In this document: positions 34,587-43,158 of the stretch, piece after piece | Numbering within the stretch: position 1 is the first letter of the stretch | How the letters are laid out: every line of letters begins with the position of its first letter | NCBI RefSeq assembly: GCF_048323675.1 | Contig: NZ_JBLWFK010000006.1 | Span: 186,001 to 250,000 of the forward strand | Direction of reading: 5' to 3' | From: Mangrovimicrobium sp048323675 | GTDB lineage: Bacteria > Pseudomonadota > Gammaproteobacteria > Pseudomonadales > Halieaceae | Length of the DNA: 64,000 bases | Made by a program: the position numbers and the translations under genes | Notes under the pieces: generated by a model | Told to the model about the DNA's origin: nothing | Database searches by the model: none | Seen by the model: the letters and a program-made list of their open reading frames with translations, nothing else

Positions 34587-35960
34587 TCAGGCGAGGCTGA
34601 AATAGCACACCGTACTGATGATCGCCGCGCCGATGAAGTTCAGCGCCAGGCCCTCCCGCGCCATCCGCGCCGTGGTCAGGTAACCGCTGCCGAACACCAC
34701 TGAATTGGGCGCCGTGGCAACCGGCAGCATGAACGCGCAACTGGCGCTCATCGCCGCCGGCACCATCAGGATTTCCGGCTCGATGCCCATGCCCATGCCC
34801 ACCGCGGCGAGGATCGGCATCAGCAGTGTGGTACTCGCGGTATTCGAGGTGGTCTCGGTCATGAAGGTGACAACCAGCGCGACCACGAGGATCAGCGCGA
34901 ACAGGTGGAAACCGGAAAAATTGCTGAACACCCCGCCCATCAGTTCACTGAGCCCGGAATTGACGAAACCCTTGGCCAGGCAGATGCCACCTGCAAACAG
35001 CAGCAGCGTACCCCAGGGCACTTCCACGGCCTTTTCCCAGTTCAGCAGCCTGCCGCCGCGTCCATTGGGCAGCAGGAACAGGAATACCGCGGCGATCAGC
35101 GCCACCGATGCGTCGTTGGCCTGGGGCAGGCCGAGCAGGCCGCTCCAGCCACCGAAGGGTTCCACCCGGGTAATCCAGGCCAGCGCGGTGACCAGGAACA
35201 GCGTCATCACCCGTTTTTCCTCGGGGCGCCACTCGCCCACAGCAGGCAGGTTCACCGCTACCGCACCGCTCAATCCCCGGGTGAGGTAGAGCGCCATGCA
35301 GGGAATCATCAGCACCACCACCGGCACACCCCAGCTCATCCACTGGGTGAAGCTGATACTGCGCCCGGTGGTTTCCTCGAATACCTGCATGAAAATCAGG
35401 TTGGGTGGCGTACCGATCGGCGTGCCGATGCCGCCGACGCTGGCGGCGTAGGCCAGTCCCAGCAGCAGCGGCGCCACCAGTTTCTGCCGGTCCGAGCAGG
35501 CGTCGAGTACCGCCAGCGCCACCGGCAGCAACATCAGGGTGGTGGCGGTATTGGAAATCCACATGCTGAGCACCGCGGAGGCGATCATGAAACCCAGCAC
35601 CAGGCGGGTACCGCTGTCACTGCCCACCAGGTGTACCAGGCCGAGCGCGATCCGCCGGTGCGTACCGGACTGCTCCATGGCCTTGGACAGCAGGAATCCG
35701 CCAAGTAGCAGCAGGATAACCGGGGAACCGTAGGCCTCGCCGACTTCCGCCGGGGTCAACACGCCGAACAGCGGCAGCAGCGCCAGCGGCAGCAGGGAGG
35801 TAGCGGGAATCGGCAGCGGTTCGAACACCCACCAGATCACGCACAGCACCGCGAGTCCGGCGACAACCGCCACGTCCCTGTCCTGCCCGGCGGCGGTCAT
35901 TGCCCCGAAAGTGGCAAGGGCCAGCAACAGGCCCACCCCGATTGCCCATTTTTGAATCAC
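34587..35960 (-). CDS. DASS family (SLC13) Na+-coupled dicarboxylate/sulfate transporter
   Basis: 457 residues with about 11-12 hydrophobic helices. Both halves carry the signature Ser-Asn-Thr motif that binds Na+ and substrate: SNTATTLMLLP in the first repeat and SNTASTTLLMP in the second. This marks the VcINDY/SLC13 group, which imports succinate-type dicarboxylates or citrate. GTG at 35960 is chosen because GGAGAG lies 4 bp upstream of it; a TTG at 35975 is in frame but overlaps that site. Confidence 0.9.
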   Translation of the reverse strand: MIQKWAIGVGLLLALATFGAMTAAGQDRDVAVVAGLAVLCVIWWVFEPLPIPATSLLPLALLPLFGVLTPAEVGEAYGSPVILLLLGGFLLSKAMEQSGTHRRIALGLVHLVGSDSGTRLVLGFMIASAVLSMWISNTATTLMLLPVALAVLDACSDRQKLVAPLLLGLAYAASVGGIGTPIGTPPNLIFMQVFEETTGRSISFTQWMSWGVPVVVLMIPCMALYLTRGLSGAVAVNLPAVGEWRPEEKRVMTLFLVTALAWITRVEPFGGWSGLLGLPQANDASVALIAAVFLFLLPNGRGGRLLNWEKAVEVPWGTLLLFAGGICLAKGFVNSGLSELMGGVFSNFSGFHLFALILVVALVVTFMTETTSNTASTTLLMPILAAVGMGMGIEPEILMVPAAMSASCAFMLPVATAPNSVVFGSGYLTTARMAREGLALNFIGAAIISTVCYFSLA

Positions 35961-36069
35961 GTATCTCTCCCCCAACCCTACTGCTTTTCCGCGCTCTCCA
36001 GATTACAGCCCTGTAACACCCGGGGCCGTGTACTGGTATCGTACATGACAGAAGCATACACTTGCGGGC

Positions 36070-37080
36070 ATGAAAGCTGTATTGCCCTCCTCGCTTGTTG
36101 ACCAATTCGGGCGCCGCGTTAACTACGTGCGGCTCTCGGTCACTGACCGCTGCGACTTCCGCTGTGTCTACTGCATGGCGGAAGACATGGAGTTTGTACC
36201 CAAGCGCGAAGTGCTCAGCCTGGAAGAGCTCTACCAGGTGGGCCGCGCCTTCAGCGAACTGGGCGTGGAGAAAATCCGCCTCACCGGCGGCGAGCCCCTG
36301 GTCCGCAACAACGTCATGTCCCTGGTGGAACGGCTGGGCACACTGCCGGGACTGCAGCAACTGGCGCTCACGACCAATGGCTCCCAGTTGCAGCGCCTCG
36401 CCCCGGCCCTGAAGGCCGCCGGCGTGCAACGCGTCAACGTCAGCCTGGACAGCCTGAATCCCCGCAAATTCCGCCAGCTCACCCGCTACGGCAATCTCGA
36501 CCAGGTGATCGCGGGGATCGATGCAGCTGTGGAAGCCGGTTTTGCCGGGGTAAAACTCAACGCCGTGGTCCTCAAGGGCCGCAACGAAGACGAGGCCGTC
36601 GCACTGGTGGACTTCGCCCGCCAGCGCGGTATTGATGTCGCCTTCATCGAGGAAATGCCGCTGGGCCTGATCGACGACCACGACCGCGCCCTGACCCTGT
36701 GCACCAGCGAGGAACTGCGCGCGTTGATCGGCAGCCGTTACCCGCTGCAGGCCGAGGGCGATCCCGCCGGCAATGGCGGCCCGGCCCGCTACTACCGCAT
36801 GCCGGACAGCCCGACCCGGGTGGGATTTATCTCCCCCCACAGCGCCAATTTCTGCCACCTGTGCAACCGCGTACGGGTGACCGTGGAAGGCCGCCTGCTG
36901 CTCTGCCTGGGCAACGAACACTCGGTGGACCTGCGGGCCATCCTGCGGGCGCCGGACTACCATCCCGAAAAACTCAAATGGGCCATCGTCGAGGCCATGG
37001 CGATCAAACCCGAGCGCCACCACTTCGACAATTCTCAGGAACCCCAGATCCTGCGGTTCATGAACGCCACCGGCGGCTAG
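36070..37080 (+). CDS. moaA: GTP 3',8-cyclase MoaA
   Basis: 336-residue radical-SAM enzyme of molybdenum cofactor biosynthesis, forming 3',8-cyclo-GTP. The N-terminal cluster is C28-x3-C32-x2-C35 (CDFRCVYC), with LTGGEPLVR for SAM binding. The second cluster is C262, C265 and C279 (FCHLCNRVR...LLLC). The protein ends in Gly-Gly, the tail that reaches the active site. No other moa gene is in the window. The MoxR/VWA genes follow 28 bp later. Confidence 0.95.
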   Translation: MKAVLPSSLVDQFGRRVNYVRLSVTDRCDFRCVYCMAEDMEFVPKREVLSLEELYQVGRAFSELGVEKIRLTGGEPLVRNNVMSLVERLGTLPGLQQLALTTNGSQLQRLAPALKAAGVQRVNVSLDSLNPRKFRQLTRYGNLDQVIAGIDAAVEAGFAGVKLNAVVLKGRNEDEAVALVDFARQRGIDVAFIEEMPLGLIDDHDRALTLCTSEELRALIGSRYPLQAEGDPAGNGGPARYYRMPDSPTRVGFISPHSANFCHLCNRVRVTVEGRLLLCLGNEHSVDLRAILRAPDYHPEKLKWAIVEAMAIKPERHHFDNSQEPQILRFMNATGG

Positions 37081-37108
37081 CCTCGCGCCCGCCGACAAGG
37101 AAAAGACA

Positions 37109-38050
37109 GTGCGAATCGACGACTTTCCCCAGCTCGCCTCGATCGAGGCCATCCAGCAGGGTTTCGAATCCATCGGCTACATCTGTTCCGAGAGTATCGC
37201 GACGGCTGTCTACCTCGCCTTCCAGCTGCGCAAACCAATCCTGGTGGAGGGGCCACCCGGCGTCGGCAAGACCGAACTCGCGAAGACCACCGCCAGCGTG
37301 CTCGACGTGCCGCTGGTGCGCCTGCAGTGCTACGAGGGGCTGGACGAGAGCAAGGCCCTGTACGAGTGGAAATACAGCAAACAGCTGTTGTACACGCAGG
37401 TGCTGAAGGAAAAACTCGGCGACCTGCTGCACGGCGCCCACGACCTGGCGGAGTCGGTGGAACGCCTGCACCAGTTCGGCGACATCTTCTATTCCGAGGA
37501 ATTCCTCGAACCGCGGCCCCTGCTGCACGCCATGCAGCATGAACAGGGCGCGGTGCTACTGATCGACGAGGTCGACAAATCCGACTACGAGTTCGAGGCG
37601 CTGCTGCTGGAAATCCTCTCCGATTACCAGGTCTCCATTCCGGAAATCGGCACGGTAAAAGCGCGCACCGCGCCAATGGTCTTCCTCACCAGCAACAACA
37701 CCCGGGATATTTCCGACGCGCTGAAACGCCGCTGCCTGCACCTTTACATCCCCTTCCCCTCGGTGGAACTGGAGGAGCGCATCGTGCGCAGCCGGGTGCC
37801 GGACATCGACGCCGAACTGCGCCATCAGCTGGTCGCCTTCGTGCACGCGCTGCGCGAGCTGGACCTGAAGAAAGTACCGGCAATTTCCGAGACCATCGAC
37901 TGGGCGCGCAGCCTGCTGCTGCTCCACGCCGGCAAGCTCGAAGCCGACCTGGTTCGCGACACCCTCAACGTGCTGCTCAAGTTCGAGGACGATATGGAAA
38001 CCGCGGGCGCGCAACTGCCCAGCCTGCTGCGCGAGGCCCGCGGCGACTGA
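37109..38050 (+). CDS. MoxR family AAA+ ATPase
   Basis: 313 residues. The MoxR/RavA-type AAA+ core has Walker A GPPGVGKTE (about residue 48), Walker B LLIDEVDK, sensor 1 SNNTRD, and the lid helices at the C-terminus. MoxR ATPases work with a VWA-domain partner as chaperones for metal-enzyme assembly or envelope functions; the VWA gene follows 3 bp after the stop. GTG start with AAGGA upstream. Being downstream of moaA invites a link to molybdoenzyme (CoxD/CoxE-like) maturation. Confidence 0.9.
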   Translation: MRIDDFPQLASIEAIQQGFESIGYICSESIATAVYLAFQLRKPILVEGPPGVGKTELAKTTASVLDVPLVRLQCYEGLDESKALYEWKYSKQLLYTQVLKEKLGDLLHGAHDLAESVERLHQFGDIFYSEEFLEPRPLLHAMQHEQGAVLLIDEVDKSDYEFEALLLEILSDYQVSIPEIGTVKARTAPMVFLTSNNTRDISDALKRRCLHLYIPFPSVELEERIVRSRVPDIDAELRHQLVAFVHALRELDLKKVPAISETIDWARSLLLLHAGKLEADLVRDTLNVLLKFEDDMETAGAQLPSLLREARGD

Positions 38051-38053
38051 GCC

Positions 38054-39457
38054 ATGCCCGACAGCCTGGTCAGTTTCATTCGCATCCTGCGCTCCCACAA
38101 CCTGCCGATTTCGCCGGCCGAGACCCTCGACGCGGTGCGCATCGCAGCCCTGCTCGGCTACGAGGACAAGAGCCAGCTGCGCGATGGCCTGTGCATGGCG
38201 CTGGCCAAGGGCGAGGCGGAACGCGCGCAGTTCCACCGCTGCTTCGAACGCTTCTTCAATCCGCACAAGGAAGCGCCCGCGCTCAACACCGAACTGCTCA
38301 CAGCGAGTACCGCGGAAGCCATGCCGGGACGCGCCAGTGGCGGCGGAGGCGGCGCCTCGCCGCTGTTGCAGCAGGCCGCGGCGAACGATGCAGGGATCGA
38401 CCGCCTGCTGCAGTCCCCCCTGCTCGCCGCCTTGCTGGCCAACGACCGCGACGCCGTCAACATCGCCATCAGCGACGCCAGCCAGCGCGCCGGGCTGGCG
38501 GATATCCGCCTGTTCACCCAGAAGGGCCTGTACCGGCGTCGCATCCTCGCGGCGCTGGGCGAAGAACAGTTGCGCGAGGGCGTCGCACGCCTGGAAAAGG
38601 GCGCCGATCCGGCGCTGGAGGAATTGCGCCGCTACCGCGACCTGCTGCGGGAGCAGGTCGGCGACTTCGTCGACCGCCAGTACCTGCTGCATGCCGAGGG
38701 CAAGAACCAGCGCCTGGTCGACGACATGCTCAAGCAGGCGCGGTTGGCCAATATCGAGAACACCTACATGGACCAGGTGGAAGCGCTGGTGCGGCGCATG
38801 GCGAAGAAACTCGCCGCGCGCTACGCCCCGCGCCGGCGCACGGCCCAGCGCGGCCAGCTGGACATCCGCCGCACCATGCACCGCGGTATCGCCCACGACG
38901 GCCTGATGTTCGACCTGCGCTGGCGGCGCACCCGCCGCGAACGGCCGCAGGTATTCGCCCTGTGCGACGTCAGCGGCTCGGTGGCGCCCTACGCGAAATT
39001 CCTGCTGCTGTTCCTCTACAGCCTGCAGGACGTCCTGCCGCGAGTGCGCAGCTTCGCCTTCGCCAATCGGCTCGGTGAAGTCAGCGGGCTGTTCGCCGAA
39101 CATCCGCCGGAGGCGGCGATTGAAATCGCCCGCCAGTCCTACGGTGGCGCCACCGACTACGGCGCCTCCCTGCAGGATTTCGTCAATCTCGCCTGGGAGG
39201 ATGTGCGCAGCGGCTCCACGGTGATCATCCTCGGCGACGCGCGCAACAACTACGGCGAGGCGCGGCTGGACCTGCTGCAAAAGCTTTACCGGCGCGCGAA
39301 CCGGGTCATCTGGCTCAACCCCGAGTCCAGAAATAGCTGGAAAAGTGGCGATTCCGAGATGAATCGCTACCGCAGCGCCTGTCATTTGATGGCCGAATGC
39401 AATAATCTTAGGCAGCTGGAACGGGTTGTTGATCAACTACTCAAGAGTATGCGCTGA
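38054..39457 (+). CDS. CoxE-like VWA domain protein
   Basis: 467 residues. The N-terminal helical part (about 1-270) is typical of the CoxE/VWA-containing partners of MoxR. The C-terminal VWA domain has the MIDAS motif CDVSGSVAPY (about residue 305) and a later GGATDYGASL. In carboxydotrophs CoxD (AAA+) and CoxE help insert the Cu-Mo centre of CO dehydrogenase; here the client is unknown. Tightly coupled to the MoxR gene. Confidence 0.9.
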   Translation: MPDSLVSFIRILRSHNLPISPAETLDAVRIAALLGYEDKSQLRDGLCMALAKGEAERAQFHRCFERFFNPHKEAPALNTELLTASTAEAMPGRASGGGGGASPLLQQAAANDAGIDRLLQSPLLAALLANDRDAVNIAISDASQRAGLADIRLFTQKGLYRRRILAALGEEQLREGVARLEKGADPALEELRRYRDLLREQVGDFVDRQYLLHAEGKNQRLVDDMLKQARLANIENTYMDQVEALVRRMAKKLAARYAPRRRTAQRGQLDIRRTMHRGIAHDGLMFDLRWRRTRRERPQVFALCDVSGSVAPYAKFLLLFLYSLQDVLPRVRSFAFANRLGEVSGLFAEHPPEAAIEIARQSYGGATDYGASLQDFVNLAWEDVRSGSTVIILGDARNNYGEARLDLLQKLYRRANRVIWLNPESRNSWKSGDSEMNRYRSACHLMAECNNLRQLERVVDQLLKSMR

Positions 39458-39463
39458 ACCCCC

Positions 39464-39670
39464 ATGATCTATCACTGCAGGGACTGCACGTACCGGGGCA
39501 TGAAAAGCGGCCCTTCCGGTCAATGTCCCGCCTGCGGTTCCTTCAACATTTCACTCGGGGAAAACCAGCGCAAAGAGGATGCAAAAAAGGGCCTGAAATT
39601 CCAGCACATCGCCCTGGCCGTCTCCTGGACGGCATTGCTGGTACTGATCCTGCGTAAATTTATCGAATGA
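39464..39670 (+). CDS. Small zinc-ribbon membrane protein
   Basis: 68 residues. An N-terminal rubredoxin-like CxxC pair (CRDCTYRG and CPACGSF, residues 5-26) is followed by a charged stretch and one C-terminal transmembrane helix (about 47-64). Six bases after the VWA stop, and its own stop overlaps the next ATG (ATGA). No named family; its operon position suggests it assists the MoxR/VWA pair or the DUF1631 protein. Confidence 0.75.
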   Translation: MIYHCRDCTYRGMKSGPSGQCPACGSFNISLGENQRKEDAKKGLKFQHIALAVSWTALLVLILRKFIE

Positions 39671-41352
39671 ACCTGACGCCTGAATCGTTTCCGATGAGCG
39701 CCTCCGTGCGCAGTTCGGTGCTGCAACGCTTCACTCACCCCGAGAGCCTGCTACGGGGCGCGCAGCTCATGGACCGGCGCGAACTGGACGAATACCTCGG
39801 CAGTTACACAGATACCGCGCTGTCACCGCTCGACGCGGTGCTCCGCGCCGCCGACCAGACCGGCGACCCGGCCCTGCCGCCGCCGGCGGAAAGTGCCCTG
39901 CTGGCCTGGGTCGGTGAGAGTTTCGAACTCTGGGAGCAGGACTTTCCGCTCGACCCCGCCATTGCCACCAGCATGCGCCAGCTCAAGCCACTGGTCGCCC
40001 GCGCAGTCCTCGACGACAGCGCGTTCGCGATACCCGGAGCCCATGCCCTGCACAAGCTCCTCGACGCACTCCACGACGCCGCCATCGGCTGGCAGGCGGA
40101 CCTCGGGCGCAGCGGCGAAGCCGTGCTCAAACTGCTGGAGGAATCCGTCAGCGCGCTGCAGGATCGCGCACCGCTCGGCGGCCCGCAGCAGCTGGCGCTG
40201 CTGATTGCCAATGCCACCGAGGCCAGCCAGCGCCTGCACGCCCGCGGCGTGCGCATGGCGCAGCGCATAGCCGACGTCGAACGCGGACGACTGCGCAGCG
40301 CCCACGCCAGGAGCACGGCGATCGCCGCCATCAACCAGCTCCTGGCGAGCGCAGCCCTGCCAAATGCCTGCGGCAGTTTCCTCCGCGGCCCCTGGCTGGA
40401 AAGCGCCCAGCTGGTATTGCTCAAGTTCGGCGCCAATGCCAGTGAATGGGGCCGGATGCAGGAAGTGATGAACCGCTTTGCAGCGGCGCTCGCGCCCATG
40501 CCGGAAGAGGAAGGCGCTGATGCGGAGGCCTCCGCCTCGGCTATCCGCCGCTCCCTGGAGCGCTGGTTGCTCAGCCTGCAGCACCAGCCGGACAGCGCGA
40601 AGCGGGAACTGGGTGAACTGGAATACCTGCTGTTGCGCGCGCTCAGCGGACAGTCCATCCAGCGTGCGCCACAATCACCCATCCCGGTGACAGAAAACAC
40701 AGTCGGCGGGCCCGCCACGGTCGACCTGCCCGCTGCGATCGCTGAAGGCCAGTGGGTACTGCTGCGGGACACCCGCGAGGAAAGCCTGCGCATGCAGGTG
40801 GTGCTGCGTCAGGACGAACAACAGCAACTGGTGCTCTGCCGCCACTCCGGGCAGCAGCCGCGCAACTACAGTTTCGGCGAGTTCAGCCAGCTTCTAGCCA
40901 GCGGCGCGGTTGCTGCCCTGCCCTCAGGCGCCACCTTCAGCCGGGCACTGGCGCATACCGCCGGCGTCCAACCTGCAGCCGCGGCCGCAACGAGAAGCCC
41001 CGAGCCATCCCCTGCGCCCACGCCGGCACAAGCGGCGCCGGTCCGGCGCGAGCCGCCGCCTGCTGCACCGGCCGGGAGCAGCGCTCCCCGGGACCTGCCG
41101 CTGCCCCCACTGGGCACCTGGCTGGGCTTTCACGATGTGGACCCGCCGCTGCTGGCCAAGCTGGCGATGCACGACGCGGTGCGCCAGCTGATCATCTTCG
41201 TCAATCGCAAGGGCATCGAACTGCGCCGGCTCGAGGAGTCCCGGTACATCGCCCTGGTGGAGGACGGGCAGATCGACATTCTGGAAGCGCGCTCCAATTT
41301 CCGCGAGGAAGTGGAACGCGCACGCCGCCGGCTGCAGCAACACGGGCCCTAG
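39667..41352 (+). CDS. DUF1631 family protein
   Basis: 561 residues. The helical N-terminal region contains the typical DUF1631 blocks (SFELWEQDFPLDPAI, ERGRLRSAHARSTAIAAIN, FLRGPWLESAQLVL). A Pro/Ala-rich linker (about 430-465) and a short C-terminal domain follow. Database names such as 'thymidine phosphorylase' for this family are unfounded. In Pseudomonas relatives occur with PilZ/c-di-GMP genes, and a PilZ-like gene follows here. It overlaps the preceding gene by 4 bp. Confidence 0.82.
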   Translation: MNLTPESFPMSASVRSSVLQRFTHPESLLRGAQLMDRRELDEYLGSYTDTALSPLDAVLRAADQTGDPALPPPAESALLAWVGESFELWEQDFPLDPAIATSMRQLKPLVARAVLDDSAFAIPGAHALHKLLDALHDAAIGWQADLGRSGEAVLKLLEESVSALQDRAPLGGPQQLALLIANATEASQRLHARGVRMAQRIADVERGRLRSAHARSTAIAAINQLLASAALPNACGSFLRGPWLESAQLVLLKFGANASEWGRMQEVMNRFAAALAPMPEEEGADAEASASAIRRSLERWLLSLQHQPDSAKRELGELEYLLLRALSGQSIQRAPQSPIPVTENTVGGPATVDLPAAIAEGQWVLLRDTREESLRMQVVLRQDEQQQLVLCRHSGQQPRNYSFGEFSQLLASGAVAALPSGATFSRALAHTAGVQPAAAAATRSPEPSPAPTPAQAAPVRREPPPAAPAGSSAPRDLPLPPLGTWLGFHDVDPPLLAKLAMHDAVRQLIIFVNRKGIELRRLEESRYIALVEDGQIDILEARSNFREEVERARRRLQQHGP

Positions 41353-41400
41353 CCAATGCAGGACACATCTCATAAAAGTGATAACAAAGGGAACCAGGGA

Positions 41401-41751
41401 ATGGATCTGGAACGCAGACACATTCGGCTGCCCGCGAAATACCGGGTGTACATCGAGGCTGACGCTGCCGCAGGAGAAGATAACAGCATCGAGGTCTGCC
41501 GCGCGCTGGACGTGTCGCTCAGCGGCCTGCAACTGGAGCTGACCCGGGAATTAGCCCTGAATGCCTATATTCATGTCGGCGTGGAAGCCAGCGGCGCAGC
41601 GCCGTTGATCCTGGTTGCAGTGGTGCGCTGGTGCCGTCCGGCAGATGCCGACAGGCCGGACACCTGGCGCGCCGGCCTGGAACTGCAGCCTGACGCCGCC
41701 GACTCGGACTACAGCGACTGGCGTCGGCTGCTGGCCCAATTCGACGACTGA
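41401..41751 (+). CDS. PilZ-like domain protein
   Basis: 116 residues. The RRHIRLP motif near the N-terminus and CRALDVSLSGLQLEL (D-x-S-x-x-G) match the two c-di-GMP-binding signatures of PilZ domains, RxxxR and (D/N)xSxxG. It is small, soluble and stand-alone. ATG 41401 is chosen; ATG 41356, 4 bp after the DUF1631 stop, would add 15 residues but has no ribosome site. Next to the DUF1631 gene and convergent with pilU, a c-di-GMP/surface-motility connection is plausible. Confidence 0.75.
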   Translation: MDLERRHIRLPAKYRVYIEADAAAGEDNSIEVCRALDVSLSGLQLELTRELALNAYIHVGVEASGAAPLILVAVVRWCRPADADRPDTWRAGLELQPDAADSDYSDWRRLLAQFDD

Positions 41752-41752
41752 G

Positions 41753-42973
41753 TCAGCGCAGCGAGTGCTCTTCCTCTTCTTCCACCAGTTCGAGCGTGAG
41801 GCCGGAACCCGAGGCATAGGCCGCCGCCGGCGCGCTGCCGCCGCCCGCTGCTGACGGCTCAGGCGCCCTGGCCGCGGCTGCGGGCGCACTGCTGACCGGC
41901 GCCTCGCCCCTGCCCTCGCGGGCGAACTTGATTTTCAGGCGGACGTTATTGGGCGAGTCGGCGTTGCGCACCGCCTCCTCCTCGCTGATCAGCCCTTCCA
42001 TGAACAGCTCGAACAGGGCGGTATCGTAGGTCTTCATGCCGGAATCCTCAGATTTCTTCATGACTTCCTTGATACCGTCGATCTGCCCGCGCTGGATCAG
42101 GTCGGCCACCAGCGGGGTGCCCAGCAGGACCTCGATCGCGGCGCAGCGCTTGCCGTCCACGGTCGGGATCAGGCGCTGGGAGACGAAGGCCTGCAGGTTC
42201 AGCGACAGGTCCATCAGCAGCTGGTGACGGCGCTCCTCGGGGAAAAAGTTGATGATCCGGTCCAGTGCCTGGTTGGCATTGTTGGCGTGCAGGGTGGAAA
42301 TGCAAAGGTGGCCGGTCTCGGCGAAGGCGATGGCGTGCTCCATGGTTTCGCGGTCGCGGATCTCGCCGATCAGGATCACGTCCGGCGCCTGGCGCAGGGT
42401 GTTTTTGAGCGCGTTGTGCCAGTTGCGCGTATCCACCCCCACCTCGCGCTGGTTGATGATGCTCTTCTTGTGGTTGTGGACGTATTCCACCGGGTCCTCG
42501 ATGGTGACGATATGCCCGTAGCTGTTGGAATTGCGGTAGTCGATCAGCGCCGCCAACGAGGTGGACTTGCCGGAGCCGGTCGCCCCCACGAACAGTACCA
42601 GCCCGCGCTTGCGCATGATGACTTCCGGCAGGATCGGCGGCAGGCGCAGGGCCTCCCAGTGGGGAATCTCTGCCACGATGTTGCGGCAGACCATCGCCAC
42701 TTCGTTGCGCTGCAGGAAAATATTCACCCGGAAGCGCCCGTAGCCGGAGATCGACATGGCCAGGTTCATTTCCAGCTCCTGCTCGAACTCCGCCTGCTGG
42801 GTCGGATCCATCACCTCGTAGGCGATTTCCTTGATTTCACCGGGCTTCAGCACCTCGCCGTCGAGCGGTTGCAGCTTGCCCTCGAACTTGGCACAGGGCG
42901 GCGCCCCGGTGCTCAGGTACAGGTCGGACCCGTTGCGGCTCGCCAGTGTTTTCAGCCATTCTGTGATTTTCAC
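41753..42973 (-). CDS. pilU: Type IV pilus retraction ATPase PilU
   Basis: 407-residue secretion-ATPase family member. It has Walker A GATGSGKST (about residue 130), the Asp box, Walker B ILIGEIRDRETM and the His box (TGHLCISTLHANN). Overall sequence fits PilU (PilT-dependent retraction) rather than PilT, with the typical acidic C-terminal tail (ELVEEEEEHSLR). GTG at 42973 is chosen because AGGGGGA lies upstream. No pilT is adjacent in the window. Confidence 0.88.
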   Translation of the reverse strand: MKITEWLKTLASRNGSDLYLSTGAPPCAKFEGKLQPLDGEVLKPGEIKEIAYEVMDPTQQAEFEQELEMNLAMSISGYGRFRVNIFLQRNEVAMVCRNIVAEIPHWEALRLPPILPEVIMRKRGLVLFVGATGSGKSTSLAALIDYRNSNSYGHIVTIEDPVEYVHNHKKSIINQREVGVDTRNWHNALKNTLRQAPDVILIGEIRDRETMEHAIAFAETGHLCISTLHANNANQALDRIINFFPEERRHQLLMDLSLNLQAFVSQRLIPTVDGKRCAAIEVLLGTPLVADLIQRGQIDGIKEVMKKSEDSGMKTYDTALFELFMEGLISEEEAVRNADSPNNVRLKIKFAREGRGEAPVSSAPAAAARAPEPSAAGGGSAPAAAYASGSGLTLELVEEEEEHSLR

Positions 42974-43133
42974 GCTACATCCCCCTACCTCGGCCCGGCG
43001 CAACATCGGCCAGATCACGCGCAAACTGTATCAGGAGGGTAACAACGCTCCCACAGGATTCTGCGAGAAACGCGATTCAGGTCACGCTAGTGGGCGCTGC
43101 TGCGGCCAGAACGCGGGGGAATGCGCAAAGCGA

Positions 43134-43151
43134 TGCCGCCGGAGGGCGGCA
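43134..43151 (-). terminator. Hairpin downstream of lon
   Basis: Perfect 7-bp stem TGCCGCC-ggag-GGCGGCA lies 8 bp after the lon stop on the minus strand. No U-run. Confidence 0.4.
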
Positions 43152-43158
43152 CCAGTGC

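Noticed and set aside
37556..39436. 626-residue minus-strand frame
   Set aside because: Overlaps the MoxR and VWA genes, which have clear motifs and tight operon spacing.
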